Positions 17,135 through 25,642 of a stretch of 64,000 nucleotides of DNA are shown here, in pieces. Under the pieces are notes generated by a model. That model was given only the letters and a program-made list of their open reading frames with translations. It ran no database searches and was not told the DNA's origin. The DNA is taken from NCBI GenBank assembly GCA_001442925.1, contig LDXX01000004.1, forward strand, positions 65,001-129,000, in the 5' to 3' direction. The stretch is from Candidatus Kryptonium thompsonii (GTDB taxonomy: Bacteria > Bacteroidota > Ignavibacteria > Kryptoniales > Kryptoniaceae). The translations under genes and the position numbers were made by a program. Every line of letters begins with the position of its first letter. The first letter of the stretch is position 1.

Positions 17135-18052
17135 ATGACGCAACTTCAAGAAAACATCATCAAGACCCTGGCTTATTTTTCTATTTTTAAACATCCGCTT
17201 AAGATAGATGAATTACACAGATTTCTTCTTTTTCAAAGATGCACAGTTGATGAATTAAAGAAAGAAGTGGAAGAACTTAAAATGGCTGGAAAAGTTTTTG
17301 AGATAGATAATTTTTTGCTCATCGAAAATGATAAAAGCTGGATATTGAACAGAATTAACGGGGAAAGACTTGCCGTAAAATTCTGGAAGATAGCTCAATT
17401 CATGGCTCACATAATAAAAAGATTTCCTTTTGTAAGGGGAATTTTCATCTCGGGCTCCCTTGCGAAGTGGAATGTGTCAACTCAAACAGATATCGACTTT
17501 TTTATAATAACAAAACGAGGAAGGCTCTGGCTAACTAGAAGTGCCTTGATCGCATTTAAAAAGTTTTTTCTTCTGAATAGTAAAAAATTTTTTTGCTTAA
17601 ACTATTTCATTACCGATGATCATCTTGAAATTGAGGACAGAAATATCTTCACCGCAATTGAAATCGCATCTGTTAAACCTATATTTAATCTTGAGCTATA
17701 TTTAAAATTTCTTGAGGCAAACTCGTGGATGAAAAATTTTATCCCGAATTTTACCCCGCCATCAATCCCGAAGTTGATCTCAAAACGATCACCGTTCTCT
17801 CAATTTCTTTTAGAGAAATTCATTGAGATGCCCTTCAACGACAGTGAGCTTGACGAGCTTGATTTTGTTTTGATGAACAAATGGCAAAGAATCTGGCAAA
17901 GGAGATATCCAAACTTAACAGAAGAAGAAAGAGACTTAATGTTCAGATGCAGACCATATGCTTCAAAAGCGCATCCAAACAATTTTCAAAACTTTGTTTT
18001 AAGTGAATATGAAAACAAACTGAGGACATTTTTCAACGAGTCCGCAAAATAA
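17135..18052 (+). CDS. Nucleotidyltransferase-fold protein with N-terminal winged-helix-like region
   Basis: 305 residues. Residues ~105-125 hold the pol-beta nucleotidyltransferase signature: Gly107-Ser108, then Asp119-x-Asp121 (ISGSLAKWN...TDIDFFII). The N-terminal ~65 residues (TLAYFSIFKHPLKIDELHRFL) look like a winged helix, as in related hypothetical nucleotidyltransferases of Bacteroidetes and Ignavibacteria. The third catalytic acid is probably in the Ile/Glu-rich segment near 165. Target unknown. It follows uvrC by 15 bp and is likely in the same unit. I do not recognise a named gene. Confidence 0.75.
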   Translation: MTQLQENIIKTLAYFSIFKHPLKIDELHRFLLFQRCTVDELKKEVEELKMAGKVFEIDNFLLIENDKSWILNRINGERLAVKFWKIAQFMAHIIKRFPFVRGIFISGSLAKWNVSTQTDIDFFIITKRGRLWLTRSALIAFKKFFLLNSKKFFCLNYFITDDHLEIEDRNIFTAIEIASVKPIFNLELYLKFLEANSWMKNFIPNFTPPSIPKLISKRSPFSQFLLEKFIEMPFNDSELDELDFVLMNKWQRIWQRRYPNLTEEERDLMFRCRPYASKAHPNNFQNFVLSEYENKLRTFFNESAK

Positions 18053-18081
18053 AATTGACCATTTTAAGCAAGCTATTCCAA

Positions 18082-18113
18082 TTTGACAATTGAGTGAATC
18101 TTTTCTAAATTTC
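18082..18113 (+). promoter_or_regulatory. Promoter of the DUF4159-DUF4175 pair
   Basis: TTTGACA (18082-18088) holds a perfect TTGACA. TAAATTTC (18106-18113) begins 20 nt after TTTG and 17 nt after TTGACA. The predicted start is about 25 nt before the ATG at 18145. Confidence 0.6.
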
Positions 18114-18144
18114 TTTTGAAGATAATATAAATTCTCCCAAGGTT

Positions 18145-18846
18145 ATGAAGCGCAAATTTATTCAAATAGTGACAATCTTCGCATTTGCCCTTTTCTTAGC
18201 GATCGTCCAGTTAAATCATTATTCAACAGCTCAAGAAGCATACCAACTAAAAAGCGCTTTTAAAATTGGGCGTTTGAAATATCGTGGAGGTGGCGATTGG
18301 TATAATGACCCATCAGCGGAGATAAATCTTTTAAAATTCATCAGGGAAAATACAAACATTGATGTGATACCAGTTTACGAATTCGTTGACATCGGGAACG
18401 ATAACATCTTCTCTTATCCATTTCTGTTTATGACTGGACATGGAAATATAAGTTTCAATGAGGAAGAAGCCAGAAGATTAAGAATATATCTTGAAAACGG
18501 CGGTTTTCTCTACGCTGACGATGATTACGGCATGGATAAGTCCTTCAGACGCGAGATAAAAAAGGTTTTCCCAGATAAAGAACTTGTTGAATTACCATTT
18601 TCATATGGGCTTTTCAATTGTTATTTCAATTTCCCAAATGGAACTCCAAAAACACATGAACACGACAATAAACCTCCGCAAGCATTTGGAATTTTCCATA
18701 ACGGTAGACTCGTCGTTCTTTACACTTATGAATCAAATCCAAGTGATGGCTGGGCTGATCCCGAAGTTCACCACGACCCTGAAGAAAAAAGGCAAGAGGC
18801 GCTAAGATTTGGAACAAATATAGTTGTATGGGCGCTGACAAATTAA
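18145..18846 (+). CDS. Exported DUF4159 family protein
   Basis: 233 residues with a signal peptide (~1-30, hydrophobic core FAFALFLAIV). The rest matches the DUF4159 pattern: a leading KSAFKIGRLKYRGGGDWYNDP segment, FLFMTGHGNISFNEEEARRLRIYLENGGFLYADDDYG (central, ~92-130) and a C-terminal GTNIVVWALTN. DUF4159 resembles a glutamine-amidotransferase-like fold and is found in Bacteroidetes-type gliding/MoxR-associated membrane gene sets. No enzymatic role is proven. It lies 8 bp before the DUF4175-like gene. Confidence 0.85.
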   Translation: MKRKFIQIVTIFAFALFLAIVQLNHYSTAQEAYQLKSAFKIGRLKYRGGGDWYNDPSAEINLLKFIRENTNIDVIPVYEFVDIGNDNIFSYPFLFMTGHGNISFNEEEARRLRIYLENGGFLYADDDYGMDKSFRREIKKVFPDKELVELPFSYGLFNCYFNFPNGTPKTHEHDNKPPQAFGIFHNGRLVVLYTYESNPSDGWADPEVHHDPEEKRQEALRFGTNIVVWALTN

Positions 18847-18853
18847 ACTTTAA

Positions 18854-21800
18854 ATGAAGATGAATGAAATTTATTTGCAGATAAAATCAAAACTTGAGCG
18901 ACTTAGGAAATCGCTTGACCGCGAGGAATTAAAAACGAGGTTCTCGCGCTGGTTCGTCTCGGTTATACTTTTTCTGATTTTAATTGGTTTATTCGAATCT
19001 GAATTTTATTTTGCTTCACCAGTTAGAAAATTGATTTTTTACATCGCTATTTCAATTTTTGCATTAAGTTTTTGCGTACATGTTCTACCGTCGATTTTAA
19101 AACTTGTTGGACTTTTAAAGTCAAAAAGCGATATTGAATTAGCAAAGCTGGTTTGGGCGAAGCATCCTGAAGTCAGGGATAAACTTGTGGATGCCTTGCA
19201 AATTTATGAGCAAAAATCAAAGTCTAAAAATTTATATTCAGAAGAATTAATTGATTCCGCTTTCGCTCAGCTTGCGAGCGAAGTTTTAAAGTTTGAATGG
19301 AGCGAGATCGATAAATCGGAATCAAACAGGAAAATTTTATCTTCTCTTCTAATTTTTGGGGTCTTCATCTTAAGCTTGGTCCTTCTCCCCGAGTTTAGAA
19401 GCTCTTTCGTCAGGATTCTAAACTATGATAAAAAGTTTTTAAAACCTGAAGATTACACAATCAAAATCGAACCTGGCAACGCAACCGTTGAAAAAGGTGC
19501 GAATGTTAAAATAAAAATTCAAACGATACCACAAAAATCAAATCTTCCGATACCTGGAGAGGTGGAACTTTACCTTTCACAGGAAGGGATGAAAAATTTT
19601 GAAATTAAAAGGATAAAATCGGATAGAAGCCACGCGGGTGAATTTGAGCATGAAATTTACAATGTCCGAACACCGTTTGAGTATTTCGTCAAAGTTAAAG
19701 ATCTAAAAACCGAAAAATTTAAAATCGATGTAATTGACAAACCCATTGTAAAACTTTTAAAAGTTCAACTTCTTTATCCATCTTACACTGGTTTTTCGCC
19801 TGTTTATCTTGAGGATAACATGGGGGATATAACTGCGATAGCTGGGACAATCGCAAAGTTTGAGATTTTATCGAATAAATCGCTTGATTCGGCGAAACTC
19901 GTCTTCAATAATGGTTTAACTTCAGCCCTTGATGTTAATGAAACAATGGCAAAGGGCAATGTCAAATTAATGCAAAGTGGAACATATCACATAGAACTTA
20001 AAAGCAAAGATGGTTTAAAAAACGAACAACCCGTCGAATACAAAATTAACATAATTCAAGATGAGTATCCAAAGGTTCAGATATTAAGGCCCGAAAAAAG
20101 CATTGACATTTCAAGGGATATGCAGGTTGGGATTCTTGCAAAGATAAGCGATGATTTTGGCTTTACAAAGATGCGACTTGCGTATAAATTAAACTTTTCA
20201 AGATATGTTAAACCATGGGACGAGTTCAAATTTATTGAGATTGCAATTAATAAAAATTCCAAAGAGCAGGAAGTTCCATATCTTTGGGATTTATCTGAAC
20301 TCGATCTTGCCCCTGATGATGTGTTAAGTTATTATCTTGAGGTTTTCGACAATGATTTCGTCAGCGGACCAAAGTCGGCACGAACCGAACTTTACACTAT
20401 AAGATTTCCATCCCTACATGAAATATTGGCACAGGTTGAGCAGTCTCAAAATGAAATCTACCAAGATGTGAAAGATGTTTTTGAGATGGCGAAGAAATTG
20501 CGTAAGGAGATGGATGAAATTGAGAAAGATTTAAAGAAGGGCAATTTAAAACTTGACTGGCAAAGGCAACAACAGATCCAAAACATTGCAAAACAATATC
20601 AAGAACTTCAAAACAAGATAAAAGAGACAACACAGAAACTCCAAAACTTAGTTCAAAAGATGGAAGAAAATCGCTTGCTTTCACCCGAGACGCTTGAGAA
20701 ATATCTTGAGCTTCAGAAGTTGTTAAATCAACTTGACATACCGGAGTTGAAGGAGTTGATGAAACGATTTGAGGAGGCGATGCAAAATCTTAACCCCGAC
20801 CTCATAAGGCAAGCGCTTGAAAAGTTCCAATTTTCAGAGGAAAATTTCAGAAGAAGCATAGAAAGAACAATCAATCTTTTAAAGAGAATTCAAGTAGAGC
20901 AAAAACTGAATGAAATTTTAAAACAAACCGAGCAAGTTTTAGAGAAGCAGGAAGAGTTAAGAAAGAAAACAGCGCAAGCAAACCCAGAGAATAAATCTCA
21001 ACTTAAACAATTAAGCGATGAGCAAAGGGAGTTAAAAGAGGAAGTAGAAAAAATTGAAGAAAACCTTGAGAATTTAAAGGAAAGGATGGGTGAGTTTAAA
21101 AATGAAATGCCATTAGATTCACTCGAAAAAATTTTAAACGAGATAAAGGAGAAAAAGTTTGGTCAGAAATTTGACAAGGCTGGAGAAAAGATAATGTCTG
21201 GGAATTTAAAGGAGGCTGGGCAGATTCAATTTGAACTTTCGGAAGGGCTTATGCAGATGCAAAGTGGTTTACAATCACTCCAACAGCAATTAATGCAGAA
21301 TCAACAGCGTCAGATAATTTCAAAGATGCAAAAAATTCAAAAAGATCTGCTTACGCTTTCAAAAGAGCAAGAAGAGATAAAACGTGAAACTCAAAATTCA
21401 TCGCCGGGCTCTTCAAAGCTTCATGACCTTGCACGTGAGCAAATGGATTTGCTCTCGGGGTTAAATTCGGTTGCAAGTGAATTGATTGAGCTTTCGCAGA
21501 AAACATTTGCAATAACCCCAGATATGGGCCGGGAAATTGGCTCCGCCTTAATGAACATGCATCGTGCGATTGAATCGCTCTCAACGAGGGATAACGCAAA
21601 TTCTTCAAAATTTCAAACTGAAGCGATGAACTCACTTAACAAAGCAATAATCCAGCTTGGAAATGCGATGCAGGCAATGATGCAAGGTGGAGCTGGAGGC
21701 GGATTACAATTTTTGCTTCAGCAGTTAAACCAACTTGCGATGCAACAGTTGGGCTTAAATCAAGCAACCCAAGAGCTAATGCAACAACTTTCACTTCAGC

Positions 21801-22240
21801 AACAAGCAGAGATGGCAAGGTTAGCAGCTCAACAAGAACTCATCCGAAAGTCACTACAAGAATTGATGAAAGAAGCTGAACTTTCAGGGAATAAAGGCAG
21901 AATTCTTGGTGATATGAATAAGATCGCTGAGGAAATGAAGGAAGTTATAAGCGACCTTGAATCGGGAAATCTAAATGAGGAGACAATCCGAAAGCAAGAC
22001 AGAATTCTTTCGCGCCTTCTTGATGCTCAGCGTTCAATTCATGAACGTGATTTTGAAAAACAACGCGAGTCAAGACCCGGACAAAACATAACAAGGCAAA
22101 GCCCCGCTGAATTAAAGTTTGAAGAAGAAAAGGAAAAAATCTTTCAAGACCTTTTAAAATCAATTCGAGAAAACTATCACAAAGATTACGAAGCCTTGAT
22201 AAAAAAATATTTTGAACTTCTTCGCTCCATCCAACAATAA
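18854..22240 (+). CDS. Large coiled-coil membrane protein, DUF4175-like
   Basis: 1128 residues. Two membrane helices lie near 32-50 and 57-75 and a third near 155-172. They are followed by beta-rich, Ig-like repeats (~190-520), then a very long Glu/Lys/Gln/Leu coiled-coil (~520-960) with Gln-rich stretches (QSLQQQLMQNQQRQ). This layout fits the DUF4175-type proteins that accompany DUF4159. The role is probably structural or in envelope stress, but unknown. The Gln/Leu-rich part makes database matches to unrelated coiled-coils likely. Co-transcribed with the upstream DUF4159 gene. Confidence 0.75.
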   Translation: MKMNEIYLQIKSKLERLRKSLDREELKTRFSRWFVSVILFLILIGLFESEFYFASPVRKLIFYIAISIFALSFCVHVLPSILKLVGLLKSKSDIELAKLVWAKHPEVRDKLVDALQIYEQKSKSKNLYSEELIDSAFAQLASEVLKFEWSEIDKSESNRKILSSLLIFGVFILSLVLLPEFRSSFVRILNYDKKFLKPEDYTIKIEPGNATVEKGANVKIKIQTIPQKSNLPIPGEVELYLSQEGMKNFEIKRIKSDRSHAGEFEHEIYNVRTPFEYFVKVKDLKTEKFKIDVIDKPIVKLLKVQLLYPSYTGFSPVYLEDNMGDITAIAGTIAKFEILSNKSLDSAKLVFNNGLTSALDVNETMAKGNVKLMQSGTYHIELKSKDGLKNEQPVEYKINIIQDEYPKVQILRPEKSIDISRDMQVGILAKISDDFGFTKMRLAYKLNFSRYVKPWDEFKFIEIAINKNSKEQEVPYLWDLSELDLAPDDVLSYYLEVFDNDFVSGPKSARTELYTIRFPSLHEILAQVEQSQNEIYQDVKDVFEMAKKLRKEMDEIEKDLKKGNLKLDWQRQQQIQNIAKQYQELQNKIKETTQKLQNLVQKMEENRLLSPETLEKYLELQKLLNQLDIPELKELMKRFEEAMQNLNPDLIRQALEKFQFSEENFRRSIERTINLLKRIQVEQKLNEILKQTEQVLEKQEELRKKTAQANPENKSQLKQLSDEQRELKEEVEKIEENLENLKERMGEFKNEMPLDSLEKILNEIKEKKFGQKFDKAGEKIMSGNLKEAGQIQFELSEGLMQMQSGLQSLQQQLMQNQQRQIISKMQKIQKDLLTLSKEQEEIKRETQNSSPGSSKLHDLAREQMDLLSGLNSVASELIELSQKTFAITPDMGREIGSALMNMHRAIESLSTRDNANSSKFQTEAMNSLNKAIIQLGNAMQAMMQGGAGGGLQFLLQQLNQLAMQQLGLNQATQELMQQLSLQQQAEMARLAAQQELIRKSLQELMKEAELSGNKGRILGDMNKIAEEMKEVISDLESGNLNEETIRKQDRILSRLLDAQRSIHERDFEKQRESRPGQNITRQSPAELKFEEEKEKIFQDLLKSIRENYHKDYEALIKKYFELLRSIQQ

Positions 22241-22268
22241 AATGCCTCACTTTGCCACTACTTGAATT

Positions 22269-22300
22269 TTTGAGACAAATTTACACCTCGAATAGATTCC
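22269..22300 (+). promoter_or_regulatory. Candidate housekeeping promoter of the por operon
   Basis: TTTG (22269-22272), 20-nt spacer, TAGATTCC (22293-22300). Read as sigma-70-like it is TTGAGA-N17-TAGATT. It would leave an ~85-nt leader. Confidence 0.35.
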
Positions 22301-22330
22301 AAAGTTATTATCTTGCAATTTTTTATGATT

Positions 22331-22346
22331 TGGCACGCTTTTTGAA
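22331..22346 (+). promoter_or_regulatory. Sigma-54-like site upstream of the por operon
   Basis: TGGCACG-CTTT-TTGAA matches the sigma-54 -24/-12 consensus TGGCACG-N4-TTGC(A/T) except that the -12 GC is GA. It lies 45 bp before the ATG of the gamma subunit. No rpoN or enhancer-binding protein is in this window. Confidence 0.35.
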
Positions 22347-22390
22347 TTTCCTTTTCAAGAAAAAACAAAATTTAAGTCCGAAATTTTGCA

Positions 22391-22954
22391 ATGATTGAAA
22401 TAAGATGGCATGGTCGTGGAGGACAAGGAGCAAAAACAGCAGCAATGCTATTTGCAGAAACAGCGATTGAAGAAGGTAAATTTGCCCAAGGATTTCCCGA
22501 ATATGGTCCAGAGAGAATGGGAGCACCTGTAAAAGGTTTTACAAGGATTGATGATAAACCGATAAGGATACATAGTGGAATTGAAAATCCACGAGTTGTA
22601 GTAGTTCTCGATCAAACATTACTTGAGACTATTGATGTAACAGAGGGAATGCCAGAGGATGGAATTTTAATCATCAACACAGAAAAAAGTCCTGAACAAA
22701 TACGCAAACAGTTTGGGATAAAGAAAGGCAAAATCTACACAGTGAACGCAACAAAAATAGCCCTTGACACAATAGGTAGGCCAATTCCAAATACTGTTAT
22801 GCTCGGTGCATTGATAAAGGTTACAGGGGTTTTAGACCTTGATACACTTTTGAAAAACATAGTTAAGAAATTCAGCAAAAAGTTTAGTGATAAAGTCGTT
22901 GAAGGCAACGTCCAAGCGATAAAAAAAGCATTTGAGGAGGTAAAAGGAGAATGA
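22391..22954 (+). CDS. porC: 2-oxoacid (pyruvate):ferredoxin oxidoreductase, gamma subunit
   Basis: 187 residues of the gamma domain: WHGRGGQGAKTAAMLFAETA at the N-terminus and QGFPEYGPERMGAPVKGF (~32-50). With the next three genes it makes the four-subunit, CoA-acetylating, ferredoxin-reducing enzyme known from Pyrococcus and Thermotoga, in the same gamma-delta-alpha-beta order. It converts pyruvate (or a branched 2-oxoacid) and CoA to acyl-CoA and CO2. Substrate choice cannot be fixed from sequence; pyruvate is most likely. Overlaps the delta gene by 4 bp. Confidence 0.92.
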   Translation: MIEIRWHGRGGQGAKTAAMLFAETAIEEGKFAQGFPEYGPERMGAPVKGFTRIDDKPIRIHSGIENPRVVVVLDQTLLETIDVTEGMPEDGILIINTEKSPEQIRKQFGIKKGKIYTVNATKIALDTIGRPIPNTVMLGALIKVTGVLDLDTLLKNIVKKFSKKFSDKVVEGNVQAIKKAFEEVKGE

Positions 22955-23241
22955 ATGAACTAAAAAAATGGTTTGAGCTCCCAGTCGGAGCTGTAATTGA
23001 TGAACCAGGAAACGCCATCAAATATAAAACTGGTTCATGGAGGACATTTAAACCAGTCCTTGATAAATCAAAATGTAACGATTGTTTAATCTGTTGGATT
23101 TACTGCCCCGATAATTCAATAATCGTTCAAGATGGTAAACTCATTGGATTTGATTATGAGCATTGTAAAGGTTGTGGAATTTGTGCTGAAGTTTGTCCCG
23201 ATAAGAGCAAAGCTATAACGATGGTTCTTGAACATCAATAA
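22951..23241 (+). CDS. porD: 2-oxoacid:ferredoxin oxidoreductase, delta (ferredoxin) subunit
   Basis: 96 residues with two 4Fe-4S motifs: C-x2-C-x2-C-x3-CP (KCNDCLICWIYCP, ~43-55) and C-x2-C-x2-C-x3-CP (CKGCGICAEVCP, ~71-82). It passes electrons from the catalytic beta subunit to external ferredoxin. Translationally coupled to the gamma subunit by an ATGA overlap, with AAAGGAG just upstream. Confidence 0.95.
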   Translation: MNELKKWFELPVGAVIDEPGNAIKYKTGSWRTFKPVLDKSKCNDCLICWIYCPDNSIIVQDGKLIGFDYEHCKGCGICAEVCPDKSKAITMVLEHQ

Positions 23242-23268
23242 TCAAAAAATTTTATTTGGAGGTAAAAA

Positions 23269-24495
23269 ATGAAAGTAATGGCTTTAACGGGAAATGAAGC
23301 CGTCGCAGAGGCAATGAGGCAGATTAATCCCGATGTCGTCGCTGCATATCCGATTACACCTCAGACGGAATTAATGCACAGATTCACTGAATTTGTCGCC
23401 GATGGCCTCGTTGATACCGAAATGGTTCTTGTTGAATCAGAGCATAGTGCATTGAGTGCAACGGTTGGAGCAAGTGCAGCTGGTGCAAGAGCAATGACAG
23501 CGACAAGTTCACAAGGACTTGCGTTAATGTGGGAAATTCTTTACATCGCAGCTGGGCTGAGATTACCAATAGTTATGCCTGTGGTAAATAGAGCTTTGAG
23601 CGCCCCTATAAACATTCACGGCGATCACTCAGACACAATGGGAGCGAGGGACTCTGGATGGATACAAATTTTTTCAGAGAATGCACAGGAAGCTTACGAT
23701 AATACCATTATCGCAGTGAGGATTGCGGAACATCCAGATATCCTTCTCCCGGTGATGGTGACAATGGATGGTTTCATAATAAGTCATACTATGGAAAGGG
23801 TAGAAGTTCTTGATGACGATGTTGTTAAAAACTTTATAGGTGAGTATAACCCAAAATATAAGCTTTTGGATGTTAAAAACCCTGTGACGATGGGTCCGCT
23901 TGATTTACAGGATTATTACTTTGAGCATAAAAGAGCACAAGCGGAGGCAATGGAAAACGCGTATAAACTTATAAAAGAGATAGACGAAGAGTATTACAAA
24001 ATCAGTGGAAGAAGGTATTCTTATGTTGAACCTTATGAGATCGATGATGCTGATATAATTTTAATTTCTCTTGGTTCAACCGCTGGGACCATAAAAGATG
24101 TAGTTGATGAGTTGAGATTGAAAGGTTTAAAAGTTGGAGGATTAAAAATAAGGGTTTACAGACCTTTCCCAAGGGATGAAATAAAAGAATTTCTTTCAAA
24201 TGCGTCAGTGGTTGGCGTGATGGACAGAGCGATTGCTTTTGGCTCACCGTGTGGTCCAGTTTGTCTCGATGTTAAAGCATCTTTGCAGGGAACAAGTCTT
24301 TCAAATCTTCCAATTGTAAACTATATCTATGGGCTTGGTGGAAGAGATATCACTCCAAAGGATATAATAAAAATTTTCAACGAGCTTGAAAAGGTTAGAA
24401 TTTCAGGCGAGGTTCCGAATCTACCTCGTTATGTTGGGGTGCGTGGTGAAGAGAATTACATTGAGCAAAAAGCTAAGTTAAAAATCAAAAATTAA
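23269..24495 (+). CDS. porA: 2-oxoacid:ferredoxin oxidoreductase, alpha subunit
   Basis: 408 residues with the pyrimidine-binding side of the thiamine diphosphate site: AAYPITPQTELMH (~24-36), ESEHSALSATVGASAAGARAMTATSSQGLALM (~58-90). The C-terminal part has KVGGLKIRVYRPFPRDEI (~286-304) and the DRAIAFGSPCGPV segment. Very good Shine-Dalgarno (TTGGAGG, 8-9 nt before ATG). Confidence 0.95.
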   Translation: MKVMALTGNEAVAEAMRQINPDVVAAYPITPQTELMHRFTEFVADGLVDTEMVLVESEHSALSATVGASAAGARAMTATSSQGLALMWEILYIAAGLRLPIVMPVVNRALSAPINIHGDHSDTMGARDSGWIQIFSENAQEAYDNTIIAVRIAEHPDILLPVMVTMDGFIISHTMERVEVLDDDVVKNFIGEYNPKYKLLDVKNPVTMGPLDLQDYYFEHKRAQAEAMENAYKLIKEIDEEYYKISGRRYSYVEPYEIDDADIILISLGSTAGTIKDVVDELRLKGLKVGGLKIRVYRPFPRDEIKEFLSNASVVGVMDRAIAFGSPCGPVCLDVKASLQGTSLSNLPIVNYIYGLGGRDITPKDIIKIFNELEKVRISGEVPNLPRYVGVRGEENYIEQKAKLKIKN

Positions 24496-24509
24496 CATCG
24501 CAGGCTAAA

Positions 24510-25430
24510 ATGGCAAATCTAAAAGAGTTATCACAAAGAACGGTAAAATTCACAGCTGGTCATAGAGCGTGTGCAGGTTGCCTGCCAGCTGTTGCATTAA
24601 GGCAGGTGACTTTATCCGCTGATTATCCAATTGTTGTTGGTTTTGCAACGGGCTGTATGGAGGTTGTTTCAACTATATTCCCCTATACTGCATGGAATGT
24701 CCCCTACATTCATGTTGCCTTTGAAAATGTTGCAGCGGTTATGAGCGGTGTTGAATCTGCTTATAAAGCATTAAAGAAAAAGGGCAAAATAAATGAAGAG
24801 ATAAAATTTATCGCATTTGGTGGAGATGGCGGAACCTACGATATTGGATTTCAAGCTTTATCTGGAATGGCTGAAAGGGGACACGATGTGTTATATATTT
24901 GCTATAACAATGAAGCTTACATGAATACAGGAATACAAAGGTCAAGCGCAACACCATTTGGAGCTCAAACATCAACAACTCCAGTTGGTTCAGTTGAATT
25001 TGGAAAGAAACAATTCCCCAAAGATTTGACACAGATAATGGTAGCACATGGAATTCCTTATGTTGCTCAGGCGTCTGTGCATAATTGGAAAGATTTAAAC
25101 ATGAAAGTTGAAAAAGCTTTAAAAATCAAAGGTCCGAAGTTCATAAATATACTCGCACCATGTACACTTGGTTGGAGATATCCTGCTGAAAAGGGAATTG
25201 AAATTGCGAAACTTGCAGTTGAAACTTGCGTCTGGCCAATTTATGAAGTTGAAAATGGGAAGTATAAAATAAATTACAAGCCAAGGGAAAAGAAACCAGT
25301 TATTGAATGGCTTAAAACTCAAGGTAGATTTGCGCATCTTTTGAAACCGGAATATCAACATCTTGTAGAAGAGATACAAAAAGAAGTTGATAGAAGGTGG
25401 GAACACCTTCTTGAATTAGCAGGCACTTAA
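24510..25430 (+). CDS. porB: 2-oxoacid:ferredoxin oxidoreductase, beta subunit
   Basis: 306 residues with the diphosphate/Mg2+ half of the thiamine diphosphate site: GGDGGTYDIGFQALSGM (~108-124) and CYNNEAYMNTGIQRSSATP (~134-152). The proximal 4Fe-4S cluster cysteines are in RACAGCLP (~20-27) plus CTLGW (~216). This is the last gene of the por operon and is followed at once by a strong hairpin terminator. Confidence 0.95.
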   Translation: MANLKELSQRTVKFTAGHRACAGCLPAVALRQVTLSADYPIVVGFATGCMEVVSTIFPYTAWNVPYIHVAFENVAAVMSGVESAYKALKKKGKINEEIKFIAFGGDGGTYDIGFQALSGMAERGHDVLYICYNNEAYMNTGIQRSSATPFGAQTSTTPVGSVEFGKKQFPKDLTQIMVAHGIPYVAQASVHNWKDLNMKVEKALKIKGPKFINILAPCTLGWRYPAEKGIEIAKLAVETCVWPIYEVENGKYKINYKPREKKPVIEWLKTQGRFAHLLKPEYQHLVEEIQKEVDRRWEHLLELAGT

Positions 25431-25455
25431 TTTCCTCCTCCTTAACCTCCTTATT

Positions 25456-25491
25456 GGTCGCCGTTATTTCCCGGCGACCTTTTTATTTTTT
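25456..25491 (+). terminator. Rho-independent terminator of the por operon
   Basis: GGTCGCCG (25456-25463) pairs perfectly with CGGCGACC (25472-25479) around an 8-nt loop and is followed by a T-rich tract TTTTTATTTTTT (25480-25491). Confidence 0.92.
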
Positions 25492-25574
25492 CTACAGAAA
25501 TAACCTTCGATTTGTCAAAGAAGGTGAATGTTAGGTTGTGCGTTTATAATATTTCCGGCTGAAAGCTCGCTTAG

Positions 25575-25606
25575 ATTGTTTTTAAACTTTGAGTTGTTTA
25601 AATTTT
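25575..25606 (+). promoter_or_regulatory. Promoter of the xseA operon
   Basis: ATTG (25575-25578), 20-nt spacer, TAAATTTT (25599-25606). Start near 25612 would be downstream of the TTG codon at 25589, so it supports the ATG at 25643 as the xseA start. Confidence 0.5.
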
Positions 25607-25642
25607 TCAAAGCGAAAACACACTTGGTCTAAAAGAAAAATT

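Noticed and set aside
25545-25550. Perfect TATAAT before xseA
   Set aside because: No -35 element at 15-19 nt. The TTG-N20-TAAATTTT site closer to the gene fits better.
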